From contig JAXLVN010000001.1 of NCBI GenBank assembly GCA_046328995.1, positions 620,001 to 684,000 of the forward strand: DNA of 64,000 bases. The letters are read 5' to 3'. Below the pieces are notes generated by a model. It made no database searches, had not been told where the DNA came from, and saw only the letters and a program-made list of their open reading frames with translations. The DNA is from JADJXV01 sp046328995. Lineage in GTDB: Bacteria > Bacteroidota > Ignavibacteria > Kapaibacteriales > UBA961. The translations under genes were made by a program, and so were the position numbers. Every line of letters begins with the position of its first letter. Within the stretch, counting starts at the first letter, position 1. Shown one piece after another: positions 53,594 through 63,120 of the stretch.

Positions 53594-55426
53594 CTATCGA
53601 ACATTTGCTGAATAGCCTTTCCGCACCGGAGATAATAATTTTGGCGATCGTACCTGTAGAGACGATGTACTACTAGTACGACGAGACGTATGCTCAAGGT
53701 CAAAATTATGAATGATATCATTGAGTTGCTCGGATTGTGATGTCAGCACTTGAGCAGCAGAAGCAATTTCTTCGATCTGTTGAGCAGTACTTGATGTTAC
53801 CTGGGTCATTGCAGAAATGTTTCTGCTGATACTCTCGGCTGTGGTGGCTTGCTGTTCATTGGCAATCGCTATTTGATGAATCATATCAAAAACATTCTGC
53901 GAACTCTTCACCACGTCCCTTAGCGCCGTGCCGGCCTGATCGGCGAGGGTAATCCCTTTTTGTACTTCATCATTTCCTTTGTTCATCACGCTGACCGCCT
54001 TACCGGTTTCACTTTGAATTCCCTTTATCATGATAGCTATTTGTTTGGTAGCTTCTGATGTTCGCTCTGCTAACTTCCGTACTTCATCAGCCACCACGGC
54101 GAATCCTCTCCCTTGATCTCCTGCTCGTGCAGCTTCGATGGCTGCGTTCAGAGCAAGCAAATTAGTTTGGTCGGCAATGTCATTTATCACGGATACTATT
54201 TCACTGATTTCCTGACTGGAATGGCCAAGTCTTTCTATCGTATCTACCGAATTCTTAACAACTTCAGCAATATCTGTCATTTTTTGAATCGTATTGTGTA
54301 CGACTTCTCCTCCCCAGATGGCTTTGTCACCGTTCTGTCTCGCAAATTCTGAAGTTTTGGTAGCGCTTCGAGCATTATCGGCGATGGTGTTACTCATTTG
54401 TTCGATGGCTCCGGCTATCTCATCTGTTTGTGACGAGAGCTCTTGAGTCGCTGCAGCCATACTGCCTGCATTGAGAGAGAGTTCGGCGGCGGTAGTGCTG
54501 GTCGTCTGCACACTATCCGAGACCAAGAGCAGCGCACTTTGAAGAGAATCCGCTACATCATTAATCGAATCTTTTAATTCTTCAAAAACTCCCTTGTATT
54601 CACCGATCATGCGGGTAGTGAGGTTGGACGCTGCCATTTCCGAGAGTACGCTTCGTGCTTCGGTAATCGGAGCGACAACAGATTCAAGCATCGTATTGAG
54701 ACTGTCTGCAATATCTTTAAACTTCCCCTGATAGATTGATGCATTGATTCTTGAATGCAATTCCGTGTCTGCAATCGCAGTGAGTATAGCCGTAAGATCG
54801 ACATCAAAGTTGGCTTGTTCAGTTTCATCAAACCATTCTACGGCGAATCCTTTTTGCTCACCGCCTGGATTATTCAATGGAGTGACGACTAGCTTAAACA
54901 CCAATTCACCCACACGAATACGATTTGTATATTGATAGGTAAGTGCTCCTAGAAGCGAGCGTTGATGAGCAGGATTCTTGTGAAAGACATCAATATTTTT
55001 TCCAATGAGATTATGGGCAGAAAATGTAGGTAATTGCTGGCGGATACGTCCCTCAGACTGTGTAAGCAACCGCTCGACCGAGGCGTTAAGATAGATAATT
55101 GTCAACTCTCGGTCGCAGATCATGATATTGGCTGATAGTCGATTGAAATCATCAATCGAGACGTCTGTAGCCGTCATGAAATTTCTTCGGAATTGACGAT
55201 AGCTGAGCTGCGATGTACTGTAATACATACATCCTGAAAACAAACCAAGAGCTGTGTAAAATCGAATCAGAGCTGATACCGAATACTGCCCTTCGACGGC
55301 TCCGGAGAACACAGAATGGAATTCCATCCATGTGTATGCACCAAAAAGCACGATGATAAGAAGCACGAGCATGACGTATCGAAATGGCATTCTTGATGCC
55401 GACCCACTGTGTAGAGATAGATTCAT
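53594..55426 (-). CDS. PAS-domain methyl-accepting chemotaxis protein
   Basis: This is a 610-residue protein. Two N-terminal membrane segments (about 14-32 and 48-66) are joined by a short loop, so there is no periplasmic ligand domain. A cytoplasmic PAS domain (about 90-215) has NIMICDRELTIIYLNAS and IGKNIDVFHKNPAHQR, as in internally sensing receptors. HAMP-like helices follow, then a methyl-accepting signalling region with the CheA/CheW-binding tip IADQTNLLALNAAIEAARAG. It likely senses an internal redox, haem or metabolic cue. CheA/CheW are not nearby. It is the middle gene of the three-gene operon. Confidence 0.92.
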   Translation of the reverse strand: MNLSLHSGSASRMPFRYVMLVLLIIVLFGAYTWMEFHSVFSGAVEGQYSVSALIRFYTALGLFSGCMYYSTSQLSYRQFRRNFMTATDVSIDDFNRLSANIMICDRELTIIYLNASVERLLTQSEGRIRQQLPTFSAHNLIGKNIDVFHKNPAHQRSLLGALTYQYTNRIRVGELVFKLVVTPLNNPGGEQKGFAVEWFDETEQANFDVDLTAILTAIADTELHSRINASIYQGKFKDIADSLNTMLESVVAPITEARSVLSEMAASNLTTRMIGEYKGVFEELKDSINDVADSLQSALLLVSDSVQTTSTTAAELSLNAGSMAAATQELSSQTDEIAGAIEQMSNTIADNARSATKTSEFARQNGDKAIWGGEVVHNTIQKMTDIAEVVKNSVDTIERLGHSSQEISEIVSVINDIADQTNLLALNAAIEAARAGDQGRGFAVVADEVRKLAERTSEATKQIAIMIKGIQSETGKAVSVMNKGNDEVQKGITLADQAGTALRDVVKSSQNVFDMIHQIAIANEQQATTAESISRNISAMTQVTSSTAQQIEEIASAAQVLTSQSEQLNDIIHNFDLEHTSRRTSSTSSLQVRSPKLLSPVRKGYSANVR

Positions 55427-55461
55427 TGATTACCCATGGAGAGTGTATGTAAATACAAAGA

Positions 55462-58400
55462 TTATTTGTATGTTAATTGAGTTCGTATCGTTTGTTCGTT
55501 TTCAGTGGTTCGTAGTAATTGGGTAATGGTCGTCAAAAGCGTACCGGCGGTAAATGGTTTGTGAAGTACGGCCGAGACTCCGCCTGACTCGAGTCTGGCT
55601 ATGATATCCCCCTGAAGCATTATTCCACTTGTGGCCAGTATAGGAATATCAGGGAATAATTTTCTGATACGTGTTGTAAGCTCAATACCATTCATACCCG
55701 GCATGACGACATCGGTAACAACTGCTGAAAGCCGATGCTGAAGCGTGGTGCAGAGTGCGAGGGCTTCAGCACCCGAGGAAGCAGTATAAACGGTGTAACC
55801 GTATTCTTTAAGTATATTTACGGTCGATGTCCGTACAAGCTCTTCATCGTCAATGACTAGCAGTACTTTAGTATTACCCGGAGAAATTTCGGTGGAATGG
55901 ACATAGTGAGCATCGCATGGGCTCGTCGTCTGAGCAGGGATAAAGATCGTAAACTTCGTACCAACATTTTCCGTGCTTTCAAGCTGTATGAATCCCCCAT
56001 GATTACGTACAATCGCAAATACCGTTGTGAGCCCAATGCCGGTACCTTTTCCAACTTCTTTTGTGGTGAAAAATGGTTCGTAAATCTTATCCTGCAGCTC
56101 TACCGGAATTCCCTTACCCGTATCTTGTACAGTGATTGCGACATATCGTCCGGGCTGAGCATCAATAAAACGCTTGAGCAGTGACTCAGTAGCGACTATA
56201 TAGTCGGCGCTGATGGTGAGTGTTCCGCCTTTCTCAATCATTGCATCCCGAGCATTAATACACAGATTCATAATGACCTGGTGAATTTGAGTGTAATTCC
56301 CGTCAATGAGGAGTGCCTCAGAAGGAATCTGTTCATCTACACTGACTTCTTTCGGGAAAGTTTCACGTGCCATTTTGACGACTTCATCGATGCATTGCTT
56401 GACATTTATTGGTTCACGCTCATGGCTCGATCCCTTGGCAAACGTCAATATCTGACCAATCAAGCCTGATGCACGCTGAACGTTCGTGATGAGTCGATGA
56501 ATAATTTCATGGGTGCCTACATCGGTGGATTTTATTTTAACGAGCTCCATTCCAAGCACGATAGGCGTTAGAATATTATTAAGGTCATGTGCAATTCCAC
56601 TAGCTAACGTGCCAATACTTTCAAGGCGTTGCGCACGATAGAGCTGTTGCTGCAGGCTCCTTTTTTCTGTAATATCACTATTGGTAATTAAAATAGCTGA
56701 CGGCTGCTGAGCATCATTTCGAACGAGTTTCCAGCGGCCTTGTATGAGTATTTTAGAACCATTTTTATCTGATTTCCAGAATTCTCCCCGCCATTCACCG
56801 GTAGCAAAGACGGTGTTCTTAGCAGCCGTAAACTCTGCTTCATCGCCGACACAACTGATGTCGACTGCTTTCCGCCCGATTGTTTCCTCTGCAGTATATC
56901 CATAGACTTGTTCTGCACCTTTGCTCCAGTATTCAATTTCAAATTGAAGATTACAGACAATAATTGCATCGGGCACGATATCGAGGAGTGAGGCCTGCTC
57001 ACGAAGCTTGTTTTCTACTTTTCTCTGCTCCGTCACGTCGCGGAGTATTACCGTTGACAGCTTTTCTGCATATGTTTTGATAACGGAAATCGATGCTTCG
57101 ATAGGGAATTCTTCACCATTAGATCGCATACCACCGATAGTTTTGGAATGGCGCATGTATCGAGTGCCTTCAACTCCATCTTTGAATTGGTTAACAGCTT
57201 CTGCATGACGCGCTCTGGCGGCAATGGGAATAAACCGTTCAATTGGCTTACCCAGCGCGTCTTCAGCAGACGTGAGGAACATTTTCTCGGCTGATTTATT
57301 AAACAGAACAATGCGAGATTCGCTGTCTATCGATAGTATCGCATCCATGGCCGAATCGACGATACTACTGAGCCGCTGCTGGCTCTTGATGAGTTCTTCT
57401 TCAAAATTCTTTTGCTCGGAAATATCATACACAGTCGTAATCAATGCTTCCTGCTCATCAAATACCAATTCATGGATTGACAATAAATACCAATGATATT
57501 CACCGGTATCGGGGCGGAGGCGCCGTATCGGATAATTCTTTAAGAACCCTTTCTCTTTGATGAGCTCCAGAATGGAGGTGCGGTGCTGAGGGTCGATTTC
57601 ATAGACATCTATCGTACGGCGCTGCATGATGTCATCGACAGTCGTAGCCATCATATCCGCCAAGAGCTGATTAGCATATAGTATTTCACCTGTTGAAGTA
57701 TTGGTAATGACAATCGGGACAGTCACGGCTTCGATAATATTTCTCATATTTTTATCGTGCTTGCGCATTTTCTCTTCCGTCAGTGTACGCTCGGTAATAT
57801 CATGAACAGTCCCAATCGAGCGTAACGGCCTGCCGTCATCGGAATATACTGTCTCTCCCTGTTCATGTACATATTTGATACGGCCGTCAGCCATCAAGAG
57901 GCGATGTTCTATACTATATCGCGTCCGCTGAAGCACTGACTCAGTATAGCTGGTATTGACATACTCTCTATCATCCGGATGAATTGCATCCAGAAATGCT
58001 TCGTACGATTCGGCAAATTTGAGAGGATCGATTTCAAATATTCTATATATCTCGTCTGACCATTGCAGCTTATTATTCTCCAGATCTAAAGTCCAGCTCC
58101 CCATTTTAGCAATTTGCTGAGCCTTGTTGAGTAAATCTCGCGTATCATTGACCACCCGCTGCGCGAGCAGCTGTTCGGTACAATCACTGATGACAATACA
58201 CCATGCCGATTTCCCTTCGTAATCAAGCGTGTGCGCCACCATGCGAACTTCTATTCCATCACCATTTTTCGTATAATGCCGGCACTGTAGAGGAGTATCC
58301 GGCAGAAATCCAACAGTTGTGTCAGGTCTAACCCAATGATGCTGACTATCTTCTGAACAAAAACTATCGGTGAAGTTCATCAAAAGAAATTCTTCTCTTG

Positions 58401-58953
58401 AATAACCGTACAGACGACAGGAAGCTTCATTTACATCAAGAAAACGGAATGTTGCAGAGTCTATAATCCACATTGGCTGAGGATACAGGCGGAACATTCT
58501 CCGGTACGGGTCTTCTTGTTTTTCGGGTAGTTCATTATGGGTAATAGGGTGAGAACCGGTGTTGATTTGGATATAGATAGCCCCGATTTCGGGCTCTTGC
58601 AGGAGATTACCAATACGAGCTTCTACATACGACCAGTCATTGTTCTCTGACTTCATACGGTGTGTAATTGAAGTCGTCCGATACGGAGATGATTGCACAT
58701 AGTCCAATTGCTGAATAACAGACGCTCTATCCTCCGGATGTACATATTCGATATACTTTGTGGCTGCTATGCAATCCTGATGGAGATGCTGCGACTCACC
58801 CGTAGGATGTACGCACGCAGATGATTGATACTTGATAACACCATTTGTATCCAGAAAAAACAGAATGTCGTTGTTATACTGATGAATAATACGATAATAC
58901 TTGTCGGGTAAGTGTGAGAATGAACGTTGTGTATATCTATTAACCATCTTCAT
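55462..58953 (-). CDS. Multi-PAS NtrB-type hybrid histidine kinase
   Basis: This 1163-residue soluble protein has no membrane segment. Six PAS-like domains fill about 1-760 (for example NNDILFFLDTNGVIKYQSS and VDSAMDAILSIDSESRIVLF). The kinase core has the His in ASGIAHDLNNILTPIVLGME, the NtrB-like H-box, NARDAM in the N box, DTGKGIP, and GTGIGLTTVFAIVRNHGG. A receiver domain at about 1030-1150 has Asp in AVVTDVVMPGMNG. The chain suggests a cytosolic sensor integrating several small ligands. It is the first gene of the operon and may phosphorylate its own receiver to steer the chemoreceptor or TPR-LuxR output. Confidence 0.92.
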   Translation of the reverse strand: MKMVNRYTQRSFSHLPDKYYRIIHQYNNDILFFLDTNGVIKYQSSACVHPTGESQHLHQDCIAATKYIEYVHPEDRASVIQQLDYVQSSPYRTTSITHRMKSENNDWSYVEARIGNLLQEPEIGAIYIQINTGSHPITHNELPEKQEDPYRRMFRLYPQPMWIIDSATFRFLDVNEASCRLYGYSREEFLLMNFTDSFCSEDSQHHWVRPDTTVGFLPDTPLQCRHYTKNGDGIEVRMVAHTLDYEGKSAWCIVISDCTEQLLAQRVVNDTRDLLNKAQQIAKMGSWTLDLENNKLQWSDEIYRIFEIDPLKFAESYEAFLDAIHPDDREYVNTSYTESVLQRTRYSIEHRLLMADGRIKYVHEQGETVYSDDGRPLRSIGTVHDITERTLTEEKMRKHDKNMRNIIEAVTVPIVITNTSTGEILYANQLLADMMATTVDDIMQRRTIDVYEIDPQHRTSILELIKEKGFLKNYPIRRLRPDTGEYHWYLLSIHELVFDEQEALITTVYDISEQKNFEEELIKSQQRLSSIVDSAMDAILSIDSESRIVLFNKSAEKMFLTSAEDALGKPIERFIPIAARARHAEAVNQFKDGVEGTRYMRHSKTIGGMRSNGEEFPIEASISVIKTYAEKLSTVILRDVTEQRKVENKLREQASLLDIVPDAIIVCNLQFEIEYWSKGAEQVYGYTAEETIGRKAVDISCVGDEAEFTAAKNTVFATGEWRGEFWKSDKNGSKILIQGRWKLVRNDAQQPSAILITNSDITEKRSLQQQLYRAQRLESIGTLASGIAHDLNNILTPIVLGMELVKIKSTDVGTHEIIHRLITNVQRASGLIGQILTFAKGSSHEREPINVKQCIDEVVKMARETFPKEVSVDEQIPSEALLIDGNYTQIHQVIMNLCINARDAMIEKGGTLTISADYIVATESLLKRFIDAQPGRYVAITVQDTGKGIPVELQDKIYEPFFTTKEVGKGTGIGLTTVFAIVRNHGGFIQLESTENVGTKFTIFIPAQTTSPCDAHYVHSTEISPGNTKVLLVIDDEELVRTSTVNILKEYGYTVYTASSGAEALALCTTLQHRLSAVVTDVVMPGMNGIELTTRIRKLFPDIPILATSGIMLQGDIIARLESGGVSAVLHKPFTAGTLLTTITQLLRTTENEQTIRTQLTYK

Positions 58954-58971
58954 TATATAATACTTTTGAAG

Positions 58972-59028
58972 GGATTATCATACGTAAAGAGTATTATCCG
59001 ATAATCCATACCGGCTTCATGGATTATG
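58972..59028 (-). promoter_or_regulatory. Repeated GGATTAT dyads, candidate operator of the kinase-MCP-LuxR operon
   Basis: Three GGATTAT-type half-sites sit 18-75 bases upstream of the kinase ATG: GGATTATC (58972-58979), its reverse complement GATAATCC (59000-59007), and GGATTATG (59021-59028). The last two form a perfect 9-bp palindrome ATAATCCAT-N9-ATGGATTAT (59001-59027). The pattern is what a dimeric regulator site would look like. Confidence 0.5.
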
Positions 59029-59190
59029 ATTGAAACAAAGATAGATAATTTCAAAAATCATCACTACTACGTGAAATGTACGAGGTGATGCCCGTAGCTA
59101 GGAAATGTGTCGGTAGTATGTCGAATATTGGAAAGAATATAAGTGTCGTAGGTGCTCTTGTGTACAGAGTCGGGTGTGCAGAAAATACTA

Positions 59191-59231
59191 CCGGCTGCAG
59201 CCCGGTAATCATGAAATACGGGCTGCGCCGG
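59191..59231 (-). terminator. Hairpin after the dioxygenase gene, weak terminator
   Basis: The arms CCGGCTGCAGCCCG and CGGGCTGCGCCGG pair almost perfectly around a 14-nt loop. On the minus strand TAGTATTTTCTG follows, a short U-rich stretch. It lies about 37 bases past the dioxygenase stop, as expected for a terminator. Confidence 0.5.
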
Positions 59232-59267
59232 TTCAGAAATCCTGTATTGTCGTTTGGTACATTTGCT

Positions 59268-60305
59268 TTACATCGCCGCTGTCATCATTTTATACTGCTT
59301 GTAGATGCCTTCGGAATTGGTAACGTTTAGCTGATAAAGGTAGCTGCCTTTCGGGATGGATAATGACATAAGATCTATATCGGCAGTGTGATTACCGGCG
59401 TCGAGTCTTCCGAGGTCGAGCATTGCTACCTGCTTGCCATCGAGACTCCAGAGGCCGAGTGTGACTGTTGACGGTCGATGAAGAGTAAAGGGTATCGTAG
59501 TTTTTCGGAGAAATGGGTTCGGATAATTCTGCTCGAGAATAAATTGCTTCGCCGTTTCTTTCTCTTCGTTCCCCACCCCGAGAGTACCGCTCCCCTGCAC
59601 AGCTACTTCCAAGAAAGAATCATATCCGCCCGTCGCATTTTTAACTAACGTAGCCAGCTGATAGGCATACCCGTCAGAAAAAATATTATCGCTCGACGGT
59701 GACAAGGGATCGACACCTTTAGTATAGATGGTCGCGTTATCCGCATAAAGTGCATTTTTGGTAGGAATATCGAATGTCAATTGTGATACCGCAGAATACG
59801 ATGTACTGACATGCACCTGAAAATGGATATGGCAGACGCGTCCTTGATACCAGCCGGGAAACACGGTCACAAAATTCACTTCCCCATTCGCATCCGTCAT
59901 CTGATAGCCGCGTAAATACGTGAGTCCAGCCTGCCCCGGATTGTTGGTGCCGCTGTAGCCGGAGTACAGTCCATCTTTGCTGCAATGCCAGATATTTACC
60001 CGCACATTTTGCAGTGGTTGACAATTATCCGCACCGACAATTCGAAGCCTGAGATTCAGGGGGACGCCCTGCTGCGTTTCGCGCACGTCCTGCCGGAAAA
60101 ACATAACATTTTCTGTGAGATCCAGTGGAAATGGTCCCGCTGTCTCTGACGGTATAAGCGTGCATCCGGCAGTAGTTTTGGGTGGATTCATGAGCTCTTG
60201 GGCGTCTGATTTGCTCACCGGCAGGAGTGAAGCTGTACCGGCTAATCCGGCTAATTTCATAAAATTGCGTCTGTTATTCATCATCGTATATTTGAAGTAG
60301 TACAT
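59268..60305 (-). CDS. Intradiol ring-cleavage dioxygenase-like protein with Tat signal and T9SS domain
   Basis: This 345-residue protein starts at the ATG at 60305, which has GGAGG six bases upstream. A twin-arginine motif NNRRNFMKLAG precedes the hydrophobic stretch. The dioxygenase domain (about 45-240) has TAGPFPLDL, NIWHCSKDGLYSGYSG and FPGWYQGRVCHIHFQVH, giving the Tyr, Tyr, His, His set that binds Fe(III) in protocatechuate 3,4-dioxygenase-type enzymes. The last 85 residues (LEQNYPNPFLRKTTIPFTLH onwards) are a T9SS type A sorting domain. It should be folded in the cytoplasm, exported by Tat, then moved to the surface by T9SS. The substrate is unknown. Confidence 0.87.
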   Translation of the reverse strand: MYYFKYTMMNNRRNFMKLAGLAGTASLLPVSKSDAQELMNPPKTTAGCTLIPSETAGPFPLDLTENVMFFRQDVRETQQGVPLNLRLRIVGADNCQPLQNVRVNIWHCSKDGLYSGYSGTNNPGQAGLTYLRGYQMTDANGEVNFVTVFPGWYQGRVCHIHFQVHVSTSYSAVSQLTFDIPTKNALYADNATIYTKGVDPLSPSSDNIFSDGYAYQLATLVKNATGGYDSFLEVAVQGSGTLGVGNEEKETAKQFILEQNYPNPFLRKTTIPFTLHRPSTVTLGLWSLDGKQVAMLDLGRLDAGNHTADIDLMSLSIPKGSYLYQLNVTNSEGIYKQYKMMTAAM

Positions 60306-60310
60306 AAATT

Positions 60311-60328
60311 TCCTCCCTGTGAGGAGGA
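60311..60328 (-). promoter_or_regulatory. Hairpin that sequesters the ribosome-binding site of the dioxygenase gene
   Basis: In the mRNA the 6-bp stem UCCUCC-UCACAG-GGAGGA pairs the Shine-Dalgarno GGAGG (60312-60316) with a perfect upstream complement, and the ATG is six bases beyond. Such a stem would lower translation unless opened by temperature, a protein or a ligand. Confidence 0.5.
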
Positions 60329-60570
60329 TGAAGCTGTTGGGGTCATCAACACACGAGAATTCTCTTAAGTTACACCTACCTCGCTAACCATCTACGGTGC
60401 TTCGTACTAGCCCGGCCCTTCATGATGAAGAGTGATTTTTCTGCCCGAGATCGTGCTGCGTAGTTCGTTGTCAGTGTGACCGTGCAGCACTCCAAAACCC
60501 GATTACCTCGTGTCAATTTTGTATATTTGGGGATACAAGTATTGTAACAACCTTTAGATTGAGAATTGGT

Positions 60571-63120
60571 ATGGCAAGCTATCCGTTTAGCACTATCGAA
60601 CCGAAATGGCAACAGTATTGGGAGGAACACAACACGAATTCCACCACAGATGATTATTCTAAACCAAAATATTATGTGCTTGATATGTTTCCGTATCCCA
60701 GCGGAACCGGCTTGCACATGGGACATCCCGAGGGATACACAGCGACGGACATCGTTGCCCGATTTAAGAAAATGAAGGGATTTAATGTTCTTCATCCGAT
60801 GGGTTTCGACGCATTTGGGTTACCAACAGAACAGTACTCGATGAAAACCGGCATTCACCCCATCGATGCGACCGAGAAAAATGTGGATAATTTCAAGCGT
60901 CAGCTCCGCATGCTTGGCCTTGGGTATGACTGGTCCCGCGAGATTAACACGACGCATCCACAGTATTACAAATGGACGCAGTGGATTTTTCTGAAAATTT
61001 ATAATTCCTGGTATGACCGGACGATGCAGAAAGCGCGGCCGATTGAAGAATTACCAATTCCTCCCGAGCTGACAACGCCGAAAGAAATGGAAGACTATAA
61101 AGATTCCCGACGCCTTGCTTTTAACGCATCTATTCCTGTCAACTGGTGTGAGGGTCTCGGCACGGTTCTCGCCAATGAAGAAGTCGATGAATGGATTGCC
61201 AAGGGCTTCACCGTCGAGCGACGTCCGATGCGTCAGCTCATGCTCCGGATTACGGAATATGCTGATCGACTGCTCGAAGATTTAGAACTCGTCGATTGGC
61301 CGAATTCCACCAAAGAAATGCAAAAACATTGGATCGGCAAAAGTACGGGAGCGGAGATTACGTTTCAGATTGACGGTACGACTTCATCCTCGGTCACCGT
61401 TTTTACGACACGCCCCGATACCGTATTCGGAGCCACCTATCTTGTACTCGCTCCGGAGCATCCGTTGGTTGATCAGGTAACGGCTGCCGAACAGAGCGGG
61501 CTCGTTGCAGAATACCGTAAAACCGCATCGCTGAAAAGCGACCTGGAGCGAACAGAGCTGGCGAAGGAAAAAACAGGTGTTTTTACGGGAGGGTATGCCA
61601 TCAATCCGGCATCGAGCGAACGTATTCCGATTTGGATAGCTGATTATGTACTGGCGCACTATGGCACGGGTGCAATTATGGCTGTTCCCGGTCATGACGA
61701 ACGCGATTTCGCCTTCGCGAGCGCGTTTCATCTGCCGATTGTCCGCGTCGTTACCAATGGTACCGATACCGGTGAATTATCGGAAGCATACACCGATGAC
61801 GGTGTTGGAATGAACTCTGCAAATGCTGAAGTCAGCTTGAATAATCTCGCGACACATGATGCAAAGACTACGATAATACAATGGCTTGAGAAGCGTGGCA
61901 TCGGCCGGGGAACGGTACAGTTCCGCCTTCGCGACTGGCTCTTCTCCCGTCAGCGGTATTGGGGTGAACCGGTACCGATATTGTACTTTGATGATGGTAC
62001 CCGGCGCGCGCTCGATCCTGATGAGCTCCCGCTTGTCCTGCCGCAGATTGATAATTTTAAGCCCTCCGGTACCGGGGAATCTCCGCTGGCGACCGTTGAT
62101 TCGTGGGTGAGCTTTACAGACCCCAAAACCGGTAAACATGCCCGGTATGAGACGAATACCATGCCGCAATGGGCGGGTTCCTGCTGGTACTACCTGCGCT
62201 ACTTGGACACCTCAAACACAGATAATTTCTGTGCTCCTGAAAAAGAACAGTACTGGATGGGCTCGACCGGAGTGGACTTGTACGTCGGCGGTGCTGAGCA
62301 TGCCGTGCTGCATCTCCTGTATGCGCGATTCTGGCATAAAGTGTTGTATGATTACGGCTTAGTGTCAAGTAAAGAACCCTTTGCCCGGCTCTTTCATCAA
62401 GGACTGATACTCAGCGAAGACGGCACAAAAATGTCAAAATCCATCGGAAAATCGGTGAGTCCGGATGCTATTGTCGCTGAATTCGGTGCAGATGCTTTGA
62501 GAGTATTTGAGATGTTTATGGGTCCACTTGAGGCATCGAAGCCCTGGGCTACGAAAGGCGTGGAAGGTGTGCTCCGGTTTTTGAATCGTGTATGGCGTTT
62601 AATGGCGACGGAGGAAGGTTCGCTTTTGCCGACGCTTCAGGATATTCCGCTCACTACCGAACAGGAATTTGTGCTCCATTCAACGATCAAAAAAGTCGGT
62701 GATGATATCGAGACTCTGAGCTTAAACACAGCGGTGTCACAGATGATGATTTTTGTGAATGAATTCACACAATGCGAGATAAAGCCACGCCGTGCAATGG
62801 AGGCATTCTTGCATTGTCTTGCTCCGTTTGCTCCTCATATTGCCGAAGAGTTATGGCAGATTCTTGGTCATTCGACATCAATTTTTCTGGAAACATTTCC
62901 GGTTGTCGATGAGTCCAAGCTGGTTCAATCTTCTGTTGAAATTGTCTTACAGGTGAACAGCAAGATCAAGTCCAAGGCAGTCGTTCCTGTAGAAGCAAGC
63001 GAAGAAGAGCTTGAGGGGTATGCACTTGCAGATGCAATTATTCAAAAAAACATCGAAGGAAAGATAATCCGCAAAAAAATAATTGTGAAGGGTAAACTCG
63101 TCAATTTCATCGTTGGATGA
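60571..63120 (+). CDS. leuS: Leucine-tRNA ligase
   Basis: This protein of about 849 residues starts at the ATG at 60571 (MASYPFSTIEPKWQQYW); a TTG at 60559 is less likely. The HIGH motif reads HMGH in PYPSGTGLHMGHPEGYTATD. The editing domain has TTRPDTVFGATYLV and GTGAIMAVPGHDERD. The KMSKS motif is in EDGTKMSKSIGKSVSPDA, and the C-terminal anticodon domain follows. It charges tRNA-Leu in the cytoplasm and edits misactivated residues. Its stop overlaps the start of the TauE/SafE gene by four bases. Confidence 0.97.
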   Translation: MASYPFSTIEPKWQQYWEEHNTNSTTDDYSKPKYYVLDMFPYPSGTGLHMGHPEGYTATDIVARFKKMKGFNVLHPMGFDAFGLPTEQYSMKTGIHPIDATEKNVDNFKRQLRMLGLGYDWSREINTTHPQYYKWTQWIFLKIYNSWYDRTMQKARPIEELPIPPELTTPKEMEDYKDSRRLAFNASIPVNWCEGLGTVLANEEVDEWIAKGFTVERRPMRQLMLRITEYADRLLEDLELVDWPNSTKEMQKHWIGKSTGAEITFQIDGTTSSSVTVFTTRPDTVFGATYLVLAPEHPLVDQVTAAEQSGLVAEYRKTASLKSDLERTELAKEKTGVFTGGYAINPASSERIPIWIADYVLAHYGTGAIMAVPGHDERDFAFASAFHLPIVRVVTNGTDTGELSEAYTDDGVGMNSANAEVSLNNLATHDAKTTIIQWLEKRGIGRGTVQFRLRDWLFSRQRYWGEPVPILYFDDGTRRALDPDELPLVLPQIDNFKPSGTGESPLATVDSWVSFTDPKTGKHARYETNTMPQWAGSCWYYLRYLDTSNTDNFCAPEKEQYWMGSTGVDLYVGGAEHAVLHLLYARFWHKVLYDYGLVSSKEPFARLFHQGLILSEDGTKMSKSIGKSVSPDAIVAEFGADALRVFEMFMGPLEASKPWATKGVEGVLRFLNRVWRLMATEEGSLLPTLQDIPLTTEQEFVLHSTIKKVGDDIETLSLNTAVSQMMIFVNEFTQCEIKPRRAMEAFLHCLAPFAPHIAEELWQILGHSTSIFLETFPVVDESKLVQSSVEIVLQVNSKIKSKAVVPVEASEEELEGYALADAIIQKNIEGKIIRKKIIVKGKLVNFIVG

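Larger units (their letters stand above)
58954..59267. other. 314-bp spacer between the kinase operon and the dioxygenase gene
   Basis: Both flanking genes are on the minus strand, so this stretch is downstream of the dioxygenase gene and upstream of the kinase operon. It holds the GGATTAT dyads (58972-59028), the hairpin at 59191-59231, and otherwise nothing recognisable. An 85-codon plus-strand frame across it is judged spurious. Confidence 0.5.

Noticed and set aside
58952..58957. TATAAT on the minus strand at the kinase start
   Set aside because: It overlaps the start codon, so it cannot be the promoter of that gene unless translation begins further in.
59076..59330. 85-codon plus-strand frame overlapping the dioxygenase 3' end
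   Set aside because: It runs through the hairpin and into the antisense of a real gene; no ribosome-binding site or family match.
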